Shown here in pieces: positions 1-6,669 of a stretch of DNA of 8,790 nt (position 1 is its first letter; every line of letters starts with the position of its first letter). A program made the translations under genes and the position numbers. This DNA is from an uncultured Bacteroidota bacterium. GTDB taxonomy: Bacteria > Bacteroidota > Bacteroidia > Bacteroidales > UBA12481. Under the pieces are notes generated by a model that was given only the letters and a program-made list of their open reading frames with translations, was not told the DNA's origin and did not search any database. The stretch lies in contig CAILAQ010000789.1 of the NCBI GenBank assembly GCA_903832165.1, forward strand, positions 1 through 8,790, read 5' to 3'.

Positions 1-242
1 TAGGTGCGACGGAGCTGAGTTATGGAGGTTGTATGATCGGTTCGATCCGTCGTGATGAGGTACGATCTCTTTTTCAGATACCGGCCCACCTTGAGATTTT
101 ACTGGTAATTGCTCTCGGTAAACCTGTGGAAAGAGTAGTGGTGGAGAAAGTCAGGGAAGGTAATGTTCGATACTGGCGCGATGCGGAAAAAATCCATTAT
201 GTTCCAAAGAGATCACTGGATGAAATTCTGTTCGTCAAATAG
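1..242 (+). CDS. Nitroreductase family protein, C-terminal part (5' end outside window)
   Basis: The reading frame is open from base 3 with no stop, so the gene begins before the window; the ATG at 33 is internal rather than a start. The visible 79 residues run GATELSYGGCMIGSI, then LFQIPAHLEILLVIALGKP, and end with YWRDAEKIHYVPKRSLDEIL. This matches the C-terminal part of the flavin-dependent nitroreductase family: a glycine-rich segment, then 'P-x-x-L-E-x-L-x-V-I-A-L-G-K-P-x-E', then the 'YWRD...HxVPKRSLDEIL' tail. Family members bind FMN and reduce nitro compounds, quinones or similar substrates with NAD(P)H in the cytoplasm; the substrate cannot be read from this fragment. The gene ends with TAG. 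The only nearby terminator-like structure is a weak 4-bp hairpin (TGCT/AGCA, 243-254) followed by a short T-rich stretch. Family assignment is fairly sure; subfamily is not. Confidence 0.85.
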   Translation, partial: GATELSYGGCMIGSIRRDEVRSLFQIPAHLEILLVIALGKPVERVVVEKVREGNVRYWRDAEKIHYVPKRSLDEILFVK

Positions 243-526
243 TGCTGAATAGCAGTTTTATTTAAATGACAAATAATCATTATGTTGAAAAACTATTTGA
301 CAAGTGTCTCATAAACACCTATGGATTTGTCATAAAAGACTTGCAGCTTCTGTTTTGGTGACTTATCTTTGCCTATGCAAAAGGTAAGGTAAGGAAAGTG
401 CCAAGAGAAAAATAATAAGGGATTAGTAAAAGGGATTTTAGGCTTAGTTGCAACAAATCTTTTTTCTCAACTTCTTCTTATCTGTAAGGTGGTTCTTGAT
501 TGTGGGGACATGACAAGTGTTGTTGG
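243..526. other. Intergenic stretch with no convincing gene
   Basis: These 284 AT-rich bases lie between the nitroreductase stop and the hairpin terminator of the SOD gene. I find no tRNA-like or known RNA structure and no protein recognisable by family. A 10-base word, TGACAAGTGT, occurs at 298-307 and again at 511-520, which may be chance. The minus strand has one fairly long open frame (stop at 293-295, ATG at 509-511), but it is broken by a TGA and resembles no family I know. The region may be plain spacer or decayed sequence. Confidence 0.5.
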
Positions 527-555
527 AAAAAAGGCGGCTCCCAACCGCCTTTTTT
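527..555. terminator. Bidirectional intrinsic terminator
   Basis: An 11-bp perfect stem (AAAAAAGGCGG at 527-537 pairing with CCGCCTTTTTT at 545-555) encloses a 7-base loop. The GC core of five pairs is flanked by A/T runs, so transcripts from either side end in a hairpin followed by a U-run. On the minus strand the hairpin begins inside the SOD stop codon (554-556), so it is clearly placed to end the SOD transcript. It may also catch transcripts from the nitroreductase side. Confidence 0.88.
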
Positions 556-1276
556 AATTTATAGCCCTTTCAAGATTTTCCGAAACTGCATCCCAATTTA
601 TAACCTGCATGAATGCTGTAACATAATCAGCTCGTTTGTTCTGATATTTAAGATAATAGGCATGTTCCCATACATCACAAACCAAGATTGGTATGGTTAT
701 CCACTGGGTAAGATTCTGATGTTTTTCTGCCTGTAATACTACCAGCCGGTCTGATTCCTTCTGATATGCCAGAATTCCCCAGCCGCTTCCTTCAACAGAG
801 ATTGTGGCCTGTTTGAAGAGTGTAGTGAATCTTTCAAATGATCCAAAGGATTTTGTGAAATATTGTTCCAGTTTATCACTTCTTTTTCCCGCTGAAGGTC
901 CCATGTTATTCCAGAACAGGTTGTGAAGAAAATGGCCGGCGCCATGAAAGGCAAGCTCGCGCTCCCAATGTTTGATCAGGCTAAAATCTCCTGAATCCAA
1001 AGCCTCACCAACTTTTTTAGTCGCCGTGTTTAGTCCTTTAACATATCCGGCATGGTGAATATCATGATGAAGCTTCATAGTTGCTTCATCAATATATGGT
1101 TCAAGAGCACTATATGCATAAGGAAGGGCAGGAAGCGCATATTCGCCGGCCTGGTTTAATCCGGAGTCGAAATAGATGAACCCGCCTGGTGTTGCTCCGC
1201 GGCTGACATTCGCCACTCCGGCAGCGAGTCCGGCTCCAAGGAGTGCGGACGTTTTAAGAAACTCTCGTTTATTCAT
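554..1276 (-). CDS. Exported Fe/Mn superoxide dismutase
   Basis: This 240-residue protein of the iron/manganese superoxide dismutase family converts superoxide to oxygen and hydrogen peroxide. The mature domain starts near residue 47 (YALPALPYAYSALEPYID). The four metal ligands are visible: His70 in KLHHDIHH, His118 in HFLHNLFWN, and Asp201 and His205 in CDVWEHAYY. The position that supplies the outer-sphere Gln in E. coli MnSOD appears to hold His186 (AEKHQN), with Gly114 four residues before His118. The iron-dependent SodA of Mycobacterium tuberculosis has this same pair, so iron or mixed use is plausible, but metal choice cannot be settled by reading. Residues 1-27 look like an export signal: KREFLK, then a hydrophobic ALLGAGLAAG stretch, a Lys-Arg variant of the Tat motif. 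No lipobox cysteine is seen, so a soluble periplasmic enzyme is inferred. The ATG is preceded on the mRNA by CCTCCT, not by a Shine-Dalgarno sequence. The gene lies 52 bases downstream of the large flavoprotein gene and may be cotranscribed with it. Confidence 0.95.
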   Translation of the reverse strand: MNKREFLKTSALLGAGLAAGVANVSRGATPGGFIYFDSGLNQAGEYALPALPYAYSALEPYIDEATMKLHHDIHHAGYVKGLNTATKKVGEALDSGDFSLIKHWERELAFHGAGHFLHNLFWNNMGPSAGKRSDKLEQYFTKSFGSFERFTTLFKQATISVEGSGWGILAYQKESDRLVVLQAEKHQNLTQWITIPILVCDVWEHAYYLKYQNKRADYVTAFMQVINWDAVSENLERAIN

Positions 1277-1280
1277 AGGA

Positions 1281-1309
1281 GGATTGTTTAATTAAAAGCT
1301 AAACAATCC
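1281..1309. repeat. Perfect 10-bp inverted repeat upstream of SOD
   Basis: GGATTGTTTA (1281-1290) is repeated in inverse as TAAACAATCC (1300-1309) with a 9-base AT-rich spacer that also contains the palindrome TTAATTAA. It fills most of the 52-base gap between the flavoprotein stop and the SOD start, and ends four bases before the SOD ATG. It lacks a following U-run on the minus strand, so it does not look like an intrinsic terminator. It could be a repressor operator or a hairpin in the mRNA that affects SOD translation or mRNA processing. I do not recognise it as a known binding site. Confidence 0.6.
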
Positions 1310-1328
1310 CCGGACAAAAAAGTTTTGC

Positions 1329-4300
1329 CTATTTAAACGCTTTTTCTAGCAAACCGTCGCCAGTCATTGAAAGTTGGCTGAAGTATTCGGGAACAGGTTT
1401 CCCCAGTAGCTTATCCACATACATTTTTGCCAGATACTGGCCAAGCATGAATCCCTGTCCACGCAACCCAAGGAACAAGCCTTCTTCCGTATCGAGTATC
1501 ATCCTTGGTTCTACATAATAACCGGCCCAGACTGCCTGGAATCCGACCGATGAAAGATCGGGTATCCAATTCACAAATATTTCCGAGGCAATCTCCAGAA
1601 AATCCTGGGAGTTAATTTTCAGGTTCTTCTCTGCTTCCTGTGCGTCAGATGCTGGGGAAGCGCAACCGATTACCTGACCTGTTTCCCCCAGCTGCTGACC
1701 GTAAACTGCCGAAAAGCCTTTGTACCGGCGGCGGTCGATAACCATTGGCAAGGGTGCACCATTCACTCCCAGCATCGGTAGTCTTCGGGTAATAAATGCC
1801 TGATGTTTAACAGCGCACATTCCTGTCTCTATGCCCATTTTCCGAGCAATCTTGTGTCCTTCCGGTCCCATTGCATTCACGAAAACAGGGGTGTGAATCT
1901 CAATATATTCCTTATCATGGTTCTGAACGAGAATAACAAATTCTTTGCCTGATTTATTAACGTCCAGTAGTTTGCAATCTTCCAGAATAGAACCGCCCTG
2001 ATCAAGACCGAGCCTTCTGATCAGATCGATCACCCTACCGGGAGTTGCCTGCCAGCAATCATGTGTGATGAGTGCGGCCTGGTAATCGCTACCAAGTGCC
2101 GGGTTAATAAATGGGGATATTCGCGACTGATAATCTCCGGGGCCGATCATTTCCGCATCGGACCAGGCCATCGAAACCTCAAGTGCCTTATATGTCTGGT
2201 CGTCATGTGCAAAGGTCACATAGTCAATCGGACGAAAATCGATATTCCTGATATTTTGGAGATCACGGAAAATTTCAAGATTCTTTCTTGCAATATCTGA
2301 GAGTTCCGGTACGCTGAAATTGGGACGGCCGCCCGCAATGTTTCTCCATGAGGCACCTCTGCCGAAATTTATGAGCAATGGCTTCTGACCAGCTTCTGAA
2401 AGATACCGGAAGAGGGCAGAACCGCCAATGCCTCCGCCTGCGACCACTGAAGGCACCTTAATGACACGGGGCATCCGGCTCTGAGGAATAATGTGAATCT
2501 TTTCCGGCAGGTCCTTTGGATAAAGCTCTCCCATCTCAATCTGGTTGGAAAGTGGGCCTCTGGGAGTGGCATCTCCAACAATTTGAATGCCGCTTGTATA
2601 GAGAGCAGCCTTGAGTCGTTTGATGCATCTCTTGCCGCGGCATGCACCCATACCAAGCCGTGTGGTATGTTTGATTTCGTCAACGGAGATGAACTTCCGA
2701 TCGCCAATGGTTTTCAGGATCTCATCATAAGTTACATCGTCGCAATGACAAACGTAAACCGGATTTTCGACTTTCATTTCAACCGGCCGGACCGACAAAG
2801 GGCCGGGATATTTTTCCTGAACAATGAACCCTCTGACATTTACAAGATCTTTACCATGGATATCCAATGACCTGACACGTGCAATATCAGTTTTGTTTGG
2901 CTTTTTCAGGATTTTATCAATAACTCCTGTACCAAGTTTTTTGCCGTTATTATCTACAAGATATACGGATGAACTGGCTTCAGCAGCATATTCGATGGGC
3001 AGGAATAACCAGTCTTTTTTGATATTATATCCAAAAATTGCAAGGCCCGGACATTGATAAACACAATCCATGCACCCGATACATTTTTCGAAATCAATTT
3101 CGGGAACTGTGCTGGTAGAAGTTTTTGTTATGGCACCGTGAGGACAGGCAAATTCGCAGGGATTACAGGCAAATCCGTATAAACAGTCGATTTGCACAAA
3201 ACCTTTCTGGTTCATTCGGCTTGAATCCGGGACATCGGGTTTTTCGATAACCCTGATCGGATGCTGCTGGCTATCTATATATTCTTTGGATATTGTTAAG
3301 TATTCATCATAATTGAACCGTTCACCCATTTCTTCCAGAAGCTCATAGGCAACTTGTTTTCCCCTTAATACGGCACTGGTTCCTTCACCGATACGAATGG
3401 CATCGCCCGCACCATAAGCTTTTCGTCCGAATACCTCTTTTCCCTTGATGAGGAGCTGATCATCAGGAACCAGACCGGTGCAGATGTTTATTGCATCAAT
3501 TCCTTCGATAATTTTTTCTGTTCCGGGGACAGGTTGAAAATTTTCAGATTCAGCGATTACAGCTCCGATAATCCCTGTCCTGTCTTCATTTGGAATGGCT
3601 TTTATCAGCAGGTGATTCAGAACTACGGGGATGCCCAGCCTCCTTACGCGATTTGCCTGCACAGGAAATCCTCCTTCCCGGGGCATAGCTTCAACGATTG
3701 CCTTAACATTTGCACCGGCCTGCATCAGCTGGTAAGAAGTCAGGTACCCAATGTTTCCGGCGCCTACGGTAAGAATATTTTTGCCGAGCAGGGTAAATTC
3801 GGTATTCATCATCTTCTGCACAACGGCAGCCGTGTATACTCCGGGAACATCATCGTTTTCGAAAGCAGGCATGAATGGAACGGCACCGGTAGCGATAACC
3901 AGGTATTCCGAATCCACGTAATATATTTCCTGTGTGCTGATATTTTTTATCGCAAGTCTCTTTCCTTCCAGAATATCCCATACAGTGGAGTCGAGAAATA
4001 TTCCGTCGAGGTTTTCACCGGCCAGCGTTTTGGCAATATCGAAACCGCGCATACCTCCAAATTTCTTCTCCTTTTCGAAAAAGAAAAACTGGTGTGTCTG
4101 CATCAGGAATTGCCCGCCAATACGGTCGTTATTATCAATAACAAGATTATCTATTCCGTGCTGATTAAGGATCTCACGTGTTGCCAGACCGGCAGGACCT
4201 GCTCCGATAATGGTGACTGTAGTCCGGTAAACTCGGGTGGCTGTCTTTTTCTCTACGGGAGTCGGGGTTGGGCGATAATCGCGTGGAACCTCACTAACCT

Positions 4301-4565
4301 CGTTAACTCCGTCGATACGGGTTATGCAAATCCGCTTCACCTTACCATCAACAATCATTTCGCATGCTCCGCATTTGCCGATACCGCATTCCAGGCTCCG
4401 GTTCCTGCCCCGGAGGCTATGGCTGTGAACGGGATGTCCGGCCTGATGAAGGGCTGCCGCAATGGTCAGGCCTCTATCCCCGATAACCGGTTTTCCTTCA
4501 AAAAGGAATTCACTGGTTTCGCGAATTTGAATATCCAGAATGGGATGTTCCGTAATTTTTAACAT
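1329..4565 (-). CDS. Fused multidomain iron-sulfur flavoprotein, HcnABC / dye-linked proline dehydrogenase-like
   Basis: A 1078-residue protein counted from the ATG at 4565. The frame extends to a TTG at 4610, but a good promoter overlaps that extension, so ATG is preferred. Domains in order: plant-type [2Fe-2S] domain with Cys60, 65, 68 and 80 (C-x4-C-x2-C-x11-C); FAD domain with GAGPAG at 121-126, and an inserted NAD(P)-type fold with GAGNIG at 268-273 and a second FAD motif GAGDA near 385; two-cluster ferredoxin domain with Cys461, 467, 470, 474 (CLYGFACNPCEFACP) and Cys495, 498, 501, 505 (CIGCMDCVYQCP); BFD-like [2Fe-2S] domain with Cys606, 608, 642 and 647; and a C-terminal DAO-type flavin oxidase domain with GGGIGG at 710-715 and closing motif GLRGQGFMLG at 1033-1042. 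The order equals HcnA-HcnB-ferredoxin-HcnC. Relatives oxidise glycine, sarcosine, opines, proline or hydroxyproline and pass electrons through the clusters to NAD(P), dyes or quinones. The substrate here is not determined. No signal peptide is seen, so it is cytoplasmic. pruA 2.4 kb away makes proline or hydroxyproline a reasonable guess. Confidence 0.9.
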   Translation of the reverse strand: MLKITEHPILDIQIRETSEFLFEGKPVIGDRGLTIAAALHQAGHPVHSHSLRGRNRSLECGIGKCGACEMIVDGKVKRICITRIDGVNEVSEVPRDYRPTPTPVEKKTATRVYRTTVTIIGAGPAGLATREILNQHGIDNLVIDNNDRIGGQFLMQTHQFFFFEKEKKFGGMRGFDIAKTLAGENLDGIFLDSTVWDILEGKRLAIKNISTQEIYYVDSEYLVIATGAVPFMPAFENDDVPGVYTAAVVQKMMNTEFTLLGKNILTVGAGNIGYLTSYQLMQAGANVKAIVEAMPREGGFPVQANRVRRLGIPVVLNHLLIKAIPNEDRTGIIGAVIAESENFQPVPGTEKIIEGIDAINICTGLVPDDQLLIKGKEVFGRKAYGAGDAIRIGEGTSAVLRGKQVAYELLEEMGERFNYDEYLTISKEYIDSQQHPIRVIEKPDVPDSSRMNQKGFVQIDCLYGFACNPCEFACPHGAITKTSTSTVPEIDFEKCIGCMDCVYQCPGLAIFGYNIKKDWLFLPIEYAAEASSSVYLVDNNGKKLGTGVIDKILKKPNKTDIARVRSLDIHGKDLVNVRGFIVQEKYPGPLSVRPVEMKVENPVYVCHCDDVTYDEILKTIGDRKFISVDEIKHTTRLGMGACRGKRCIKRLKAALYTSGIQIVGDATPRGPLSNQIEMGELYPKDLPEKIHIIPQSRMPRVIKVPSVVAGGGIGGSALFRYLSEAGQKPLLINFGRGASWRNIAGGRPNFSVPELSDIARKNLEIFRDLQNIRNIDFRPIDYVTFAHDDQTYKALEVSMAWSDAEMIGPGDYQSRISPFINPALGSDYQAALITHDCWQATPGRVIDLIRRLGLDQGGSILEDCKLLDVNKSGKEFVILVQNHDKEYIEIHTPVFVNAMGPEGHKIARKMGIETGMCAVKHQAFITRRLPMLGVNGAPLPMVIDRRRYKGFSAVYGQQLGETGQVIGCASPASDAQEAEKNLKINSQDFLEIASEIFVNWIPDLSSVGFQAVWAGYYVEPRMILDTEEGLFLGLRGQGFMLGQYLAKMYVDKLLGKPVPEYFSQLSMTGDGLLEKAFK

Positions 4566-4592
4566 TGAAGTCTCTGCTATGATTTGTGGCTT

Positions 4593-4624
4593 CAAAAATA
4601 AAGAGGGCAAAACTTAACATCAAT
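4593..4624 (-). promoter_or_regulatory. Candidate Bacteroidota-type promoter for the fused flavoprotein
   Basis: On the minus strand TATTTTTG (4600-4593) matches the Bacteroidota -7 consensus TAnnTTTG exactly. ATTG (4624-4621) lies 20 bases upstream, close to the -33 TTTG consensus and at the expected distance. Transcription would start roughly 20 bases before the ATG at 4565, which rules against the longer TTG start at 4610. Confidence 0.6.
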
Positions 4625-4629
4625 GATGT

Positions 4630-4656
4630 TTATCAGCCGCCGGCATGATAAGCGGC
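4630..4656. repeat. Interleaved dyad in the divergent intergenic region
   Basis: Two inverted pairs are interleaved without spacing: TTATCA (4630-4635) with TGATAA (4646-4651), and GCCGC (4636-4640) with GCGGC (4652-4656). The pairs cannot easily form together, so they would give two mutually exclusive hairpins, or simply be a compound protein-binding site. They sit between the two divergent candidate promoters, just upstream of the -33 element for the flavoprotein. Function unknown. Confidence 0.35.
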
Positions 4657-4677
4657 ACCATTTACACTAGAAAAATG

Positions 4678-4685
4678 TATTTTTG
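4678..4685 (+). promoter_or_regulatory. Candidate -7 promoter element for the OmpH/Skp-like gene
   Basis: TATTTTTG matches TAnnTTTG and stands 33 bases before the ATG at 4719. The -33 region is poor (ATTTAC near 4660-4665 instead of TTTG), so this is a candidate only. The same 8-base word is used, in opposite direction, by the divergent flavoprotein gene. Confidence 0.5.
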
Positions 4686-4718
4686 TGATTCAAAAATTAT
4701 TAAAAACCAGATTGATAG

Positions 4719-5339
4719 ATGATTAAAGAGAATTCAAACCGGATAATCAGCGGTATCCTGGCTTTAGCAGTGATCGTGCTGTTTGTATTGCATTTTTCAG
4801 GAAAAAATGACAAAGTAGTTGATAGTCAGCCGATCCAGACAGGTGTTCTGGCTGGTAAACCTGGTGAAGTGAAAATCGCTTATGTTTTCGTGGACTCGGT
4901 TTTAGCTAACTATGATTTTTATAAAATAGTGACAGACAGACTTTTGTCAAAAAAATCGAGCCTGGAAAAAGAATTGATTGGAAAAGGAGACGCTTTCCAA
5001 AAAGAAGTGGCCGACTTTCAATATAAAGTAGAGAAAAAACTGATTACCTCCTGGGATGCTGAGGCAAGACAAAAACAACTAACAGAAAAGCAGCAGGTAT
5101 TGGGCAATCTGCAGAATGACATGCAGAATACACTGGCAAAGGACGAACAGGCGGTTACCATTCAACTGCATGATTCAGTTCTGAGTGCTGTTAATGATGT
5201 AAATATCAAGCTGGGATATAATCTCGTCCTGAGTAATACATTCGGAGGAGGTCTTCTCTATGCTGATGATTATATGAATATTACCAAGCAGGTGCTTAAC
5301 CGCCTGAATGAAACCTATCGGAAAACTAACTCGAAGTAA
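4719..5339 (+). CDS. OmpH/Skp-family coiled-coil protein, membrane anchored
   Basis: A 206-residue protein of the OmpH (Skp) family, which in model bacteria are periplasmic chaperones for unfolded outer-membrane proteins. Residues 9-26 (IISGILALAVIVLFVLHF) form one hydrophobic segment after a short charged start, either an uncleaved membrane anchor or a signal sequence; there is no lipobox cysteine. A linker follows, then the family's typical start KIAYVFVDSVLANYDFYK (53-69), a long charged helical region at about 70-150 (KKSSLEKELIGKG, QKQLTEKQQVLGN) that should form the coiled-coil arm, and a closing strand-helix part (YNLVLSNTFGGGLLYADDYMNIT). The arm probably projects into the periplasm. 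Its last 32 bases overlap the start of the glycosyltransferase gene, which implies cotranscription. Family assignment is good; the client proteins are unknown, and the persistent anchor makes a role other than classical soluble Skp possible. Confidence 0.85.
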   Translation: MIKENSNRIISGILALAVIVLFVLHFSGKNDKVVDSQPIQTGVLAGKPGEVKIAYVFVDSVLANYDFYKIVTDRLLSKKSSLEKELIGKGDAFQKEVADFQYKVEKKLITSWDAEARQKQLTEKQQVLGNLQNDMQNTLAKDEQAVTIQLHDSVLSAVNDVNIKLGYNLVLSNTFGGGLLYADDYMNITKQVLNRLNETYRKTNSK

Positions 5340-6669
5340 GATCGGCTTTGCTGATCTTTACCTGGAAAGGTACGGGTCCGGACCGGTGAAGGATTTACCT
5401 GAGCCGGATCCGGATCTTTTTTTAATTGTCACAATTCCGGCTTTTAAAGAACCCGGCTTGGCCGGAAGTCTTAATTCGTTGCTTGAATGTCAACCTCCAG
5501 GGGTTAAGTGGGAGATTATAGTTAACATCAACTTCCCCGAACATTCGACTGCTGATGTGGTTGAAACCAGCCGGAAATCACTGAGCGAAGCCCGACTGAT
5601 CAGTGAGAGCCTGTCAAGGGACGATGTAAGGATTCATTGCCTTTGGAATCCGGATATGCCTGCCCGGCATGCGGGTGTTGGGCTGGCAAGGAAAATTGCG
5701 ATGGACCAGGCTGTTCAACGGTTTAATTCCATTGGCCGCAAGGATGGATTAATGCTTTCGTTCGACGCTGATTCATTGTGTGAACCCGATTTTCTGAAAA
5801 AAATTACAGAATTTTACATCAGGCATGAAAGTGCCCGCACCGCCAATATTTATTTTGAACATCCTCTGTCAGGGGCAGAAGATAAGAGGATTTATCATTC
5901 TATAGCCCAGTATGAACTGTACCTGAGGTATATGAGGCTTGCGCTTGAAGCCACAGGGCACCCTCACAGCATTCATACCGTGGGTTCCAGCTTTTCGCTA
6001 AGGGTCAGGACCTATATCAGGGTAAATGGCATGGGCAGGGATAAGGCCGGTGAGGATTTTTACTTTCTTCATAAATGCATTCTTCTTCGGAATTTATGGG
6101 AAATCAATGAAACCGTGGTTTATCCCTCCTCCCGGGAGTCCGACCGGGTATCTTTTGGGACAGGAGCTTCAGTAACACGTCAGATTCAGAATGAGGATGT
6201 GCTGAATGTATATTGCCTCGAGAGTTTTGAGCCGTTGAAGGAGCTGTTTGGCCGGGTAAGCGAATACTGGCAAAATCCAGGCCTTCAAACCGACAACCGG
6301 CAACCGATAACCGACAACGCACAGCCGATAACCGATAACAGGCAACCGGACGTCGAATGGGAGAAAATATCTATCGGATTAGCAGAATTTCTGCGGAGCA
6401 AGAATGCCGGTATAAGAATCAGAGAAATGCACCGCGATTCTGCCAGTGAGTCGACATTCAGGGATAAATTTTTTGCCTGGTTCAATGGATTCATGGTTTT
6501 GAAATATCTGAATGAAACGCACAAGAAATACTACACAAAATCACCGGTTTTAGTTGAGGCATCGAAACTGGCCGGAATGGTTGGTATTCCTGAAGCTGAT
6601 TCAGTTGTGCGCTTGCTGGAGAGTTACCGGGAGTATGAAAAAGGCAGGGGTAATCGAAAGATTATTTAG
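5308..6669 (+). CDS. Family 2-like glycosyltransferase (GT-A fold)
   Basis: A 453-residue protein. The start LFLIVTIPAFKEPGLAGSL (37-55) is the first Rossmann-like strand and loop of GT-A glycosyltransferases. LSFDADSLCEPDFL (150-163) holds the D-x-D metal and sugar-nucleotide motif (Asp153, Asp155). GEDFYFLHK (248-256) holds the acidic 'ED' pair usual for the catalytic base region in family 2, and RVSFGTGASV (280-289) is a conserved-looking glycine-rich element. There is no transmembrane segment, so it is a cytoplasmic enzyme that adds a sugar to an unidentified acceptor. A helical C-terminal region (about 350-453) follows a repeat-derived linker (residues 328-348). The first ATG at 5308 lies inside the preceding gene (32-base overlap); no other ATG exists before the conserved core. 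The stop overlaps the end of the opposite gene. The fold is confident; donor, acceptor and pathway are not known. Confidence 0.85.
   Translation: MKPIGKLTRSKIGFADLYLERYGSGPVKDLPEPDPDLFLIVTIPAFKEPGLAGSLNSLLECQPPGVKWEIIVNINFPEHSTADVVETSRKSLSEARLISESLSRDDVRIHCLWNPDMPARHAGVGLARKIAMDQAVQRFNSIGRKDGLMLSFDADSLCEPDFLKKITEFYIRHESARTANIYFEHPLSGAEDKRIYHSIAQYELYLRYMRLALEATGHPHSIHTVGSSFSLRVRTYIRVNGMGRDKAGEDFYFLHKCILLRNLWEINETVVYPSSRESDRVSFGTGASVTRQIQNEDVLNVYCLESFEPLKELFGRVSEYWQNPGLQTDNRQPITDNAQPITDNRQPDVEWEKISIGLAEFLRSKNAGIRIREMHRDSASESTFRDKFFAWFNGFMVLKYLNETHKKYYTKSPVLVEASKLAGMVGIPEADSVVRLLESYREYEKGRGNRKII
6289..6349 (+). repeat. In-frame heptanucleotide tandem repeat inside the glycosyltransferase gene
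   Basis: Eight complete 7-base units (6289-6344) with consensus ACCGRYA (ACCGACA, ACCGGCA, ACCGATA and variants) are followed by the partial unit ACCGG. Together with the next two bases this gives 63 bases, or 21 codons (residues 328-348), so the frame is kept. Because 3 units equal 7 codons, the protein shows a 7-residue repeat: TDNRQPI, TDNAQPI, TDNRQPD. Units 5 and 8 are the most diverged. The repeat falls between the catalytic domain and the C-terminal helical region, where an insertion would be tolerated. Confidence 0.9.

Noticed and set aside
293..511. Minus-strand open frame (MSPQSRTTLQ ... YETLVK) in the left intergenic stretch
   Set aside because: It is interrupted by a TGA after about 14 codons, has no promoter, starts just upstream of a terminator and matches no family I recognise. 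It may be decayed sequence but cannot be supported as a gene.
1281..1309. Intrinsic terminator between the flavoprotein and SOD genes
   Set aside because: The stem is AT-rich and is followed on the minus strand by TCCTATG rather than a U-run.
3534..4562. Long open frame of 342 codons on the plus strand, opposite the fused flavoprotein
   Set aside because: The minus-strand frame contains clear FAD, NAD(P) and [2Fe-2S] motifs over the same bases. The plus-strand translation shows no recognisable family and is explained as a codon-bias shadow.
4566..4610. Longer N-terminus of the fused flavoprotein from a TTG at 4610
   Set aside because: A promoter with an exact TAnnTTTG match and a 20-base spacer overlaps the extension, and the [2Fe-2S] domain begins comfortably after the ATG at 4565.
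4630..4656. H-type RNA pseudoknot
   Set aside because: The pairing order fits, but the connecting loops would be zero bases long on both crossing sides, which is not sterically possible without giving up several base pairs.
6289..6349. CRISPR-like array
   Set aside because: The units are 7 bases in direct tandem with no spacers, and they lie inside an intact coding frame.
6104..6524. Two minus-strand open frames rich in CRLSV/GCRLS repeats
   Set aside because: They are reverse-strand readings of the heptanucleotide repeat and the glycosyltransferase gene.
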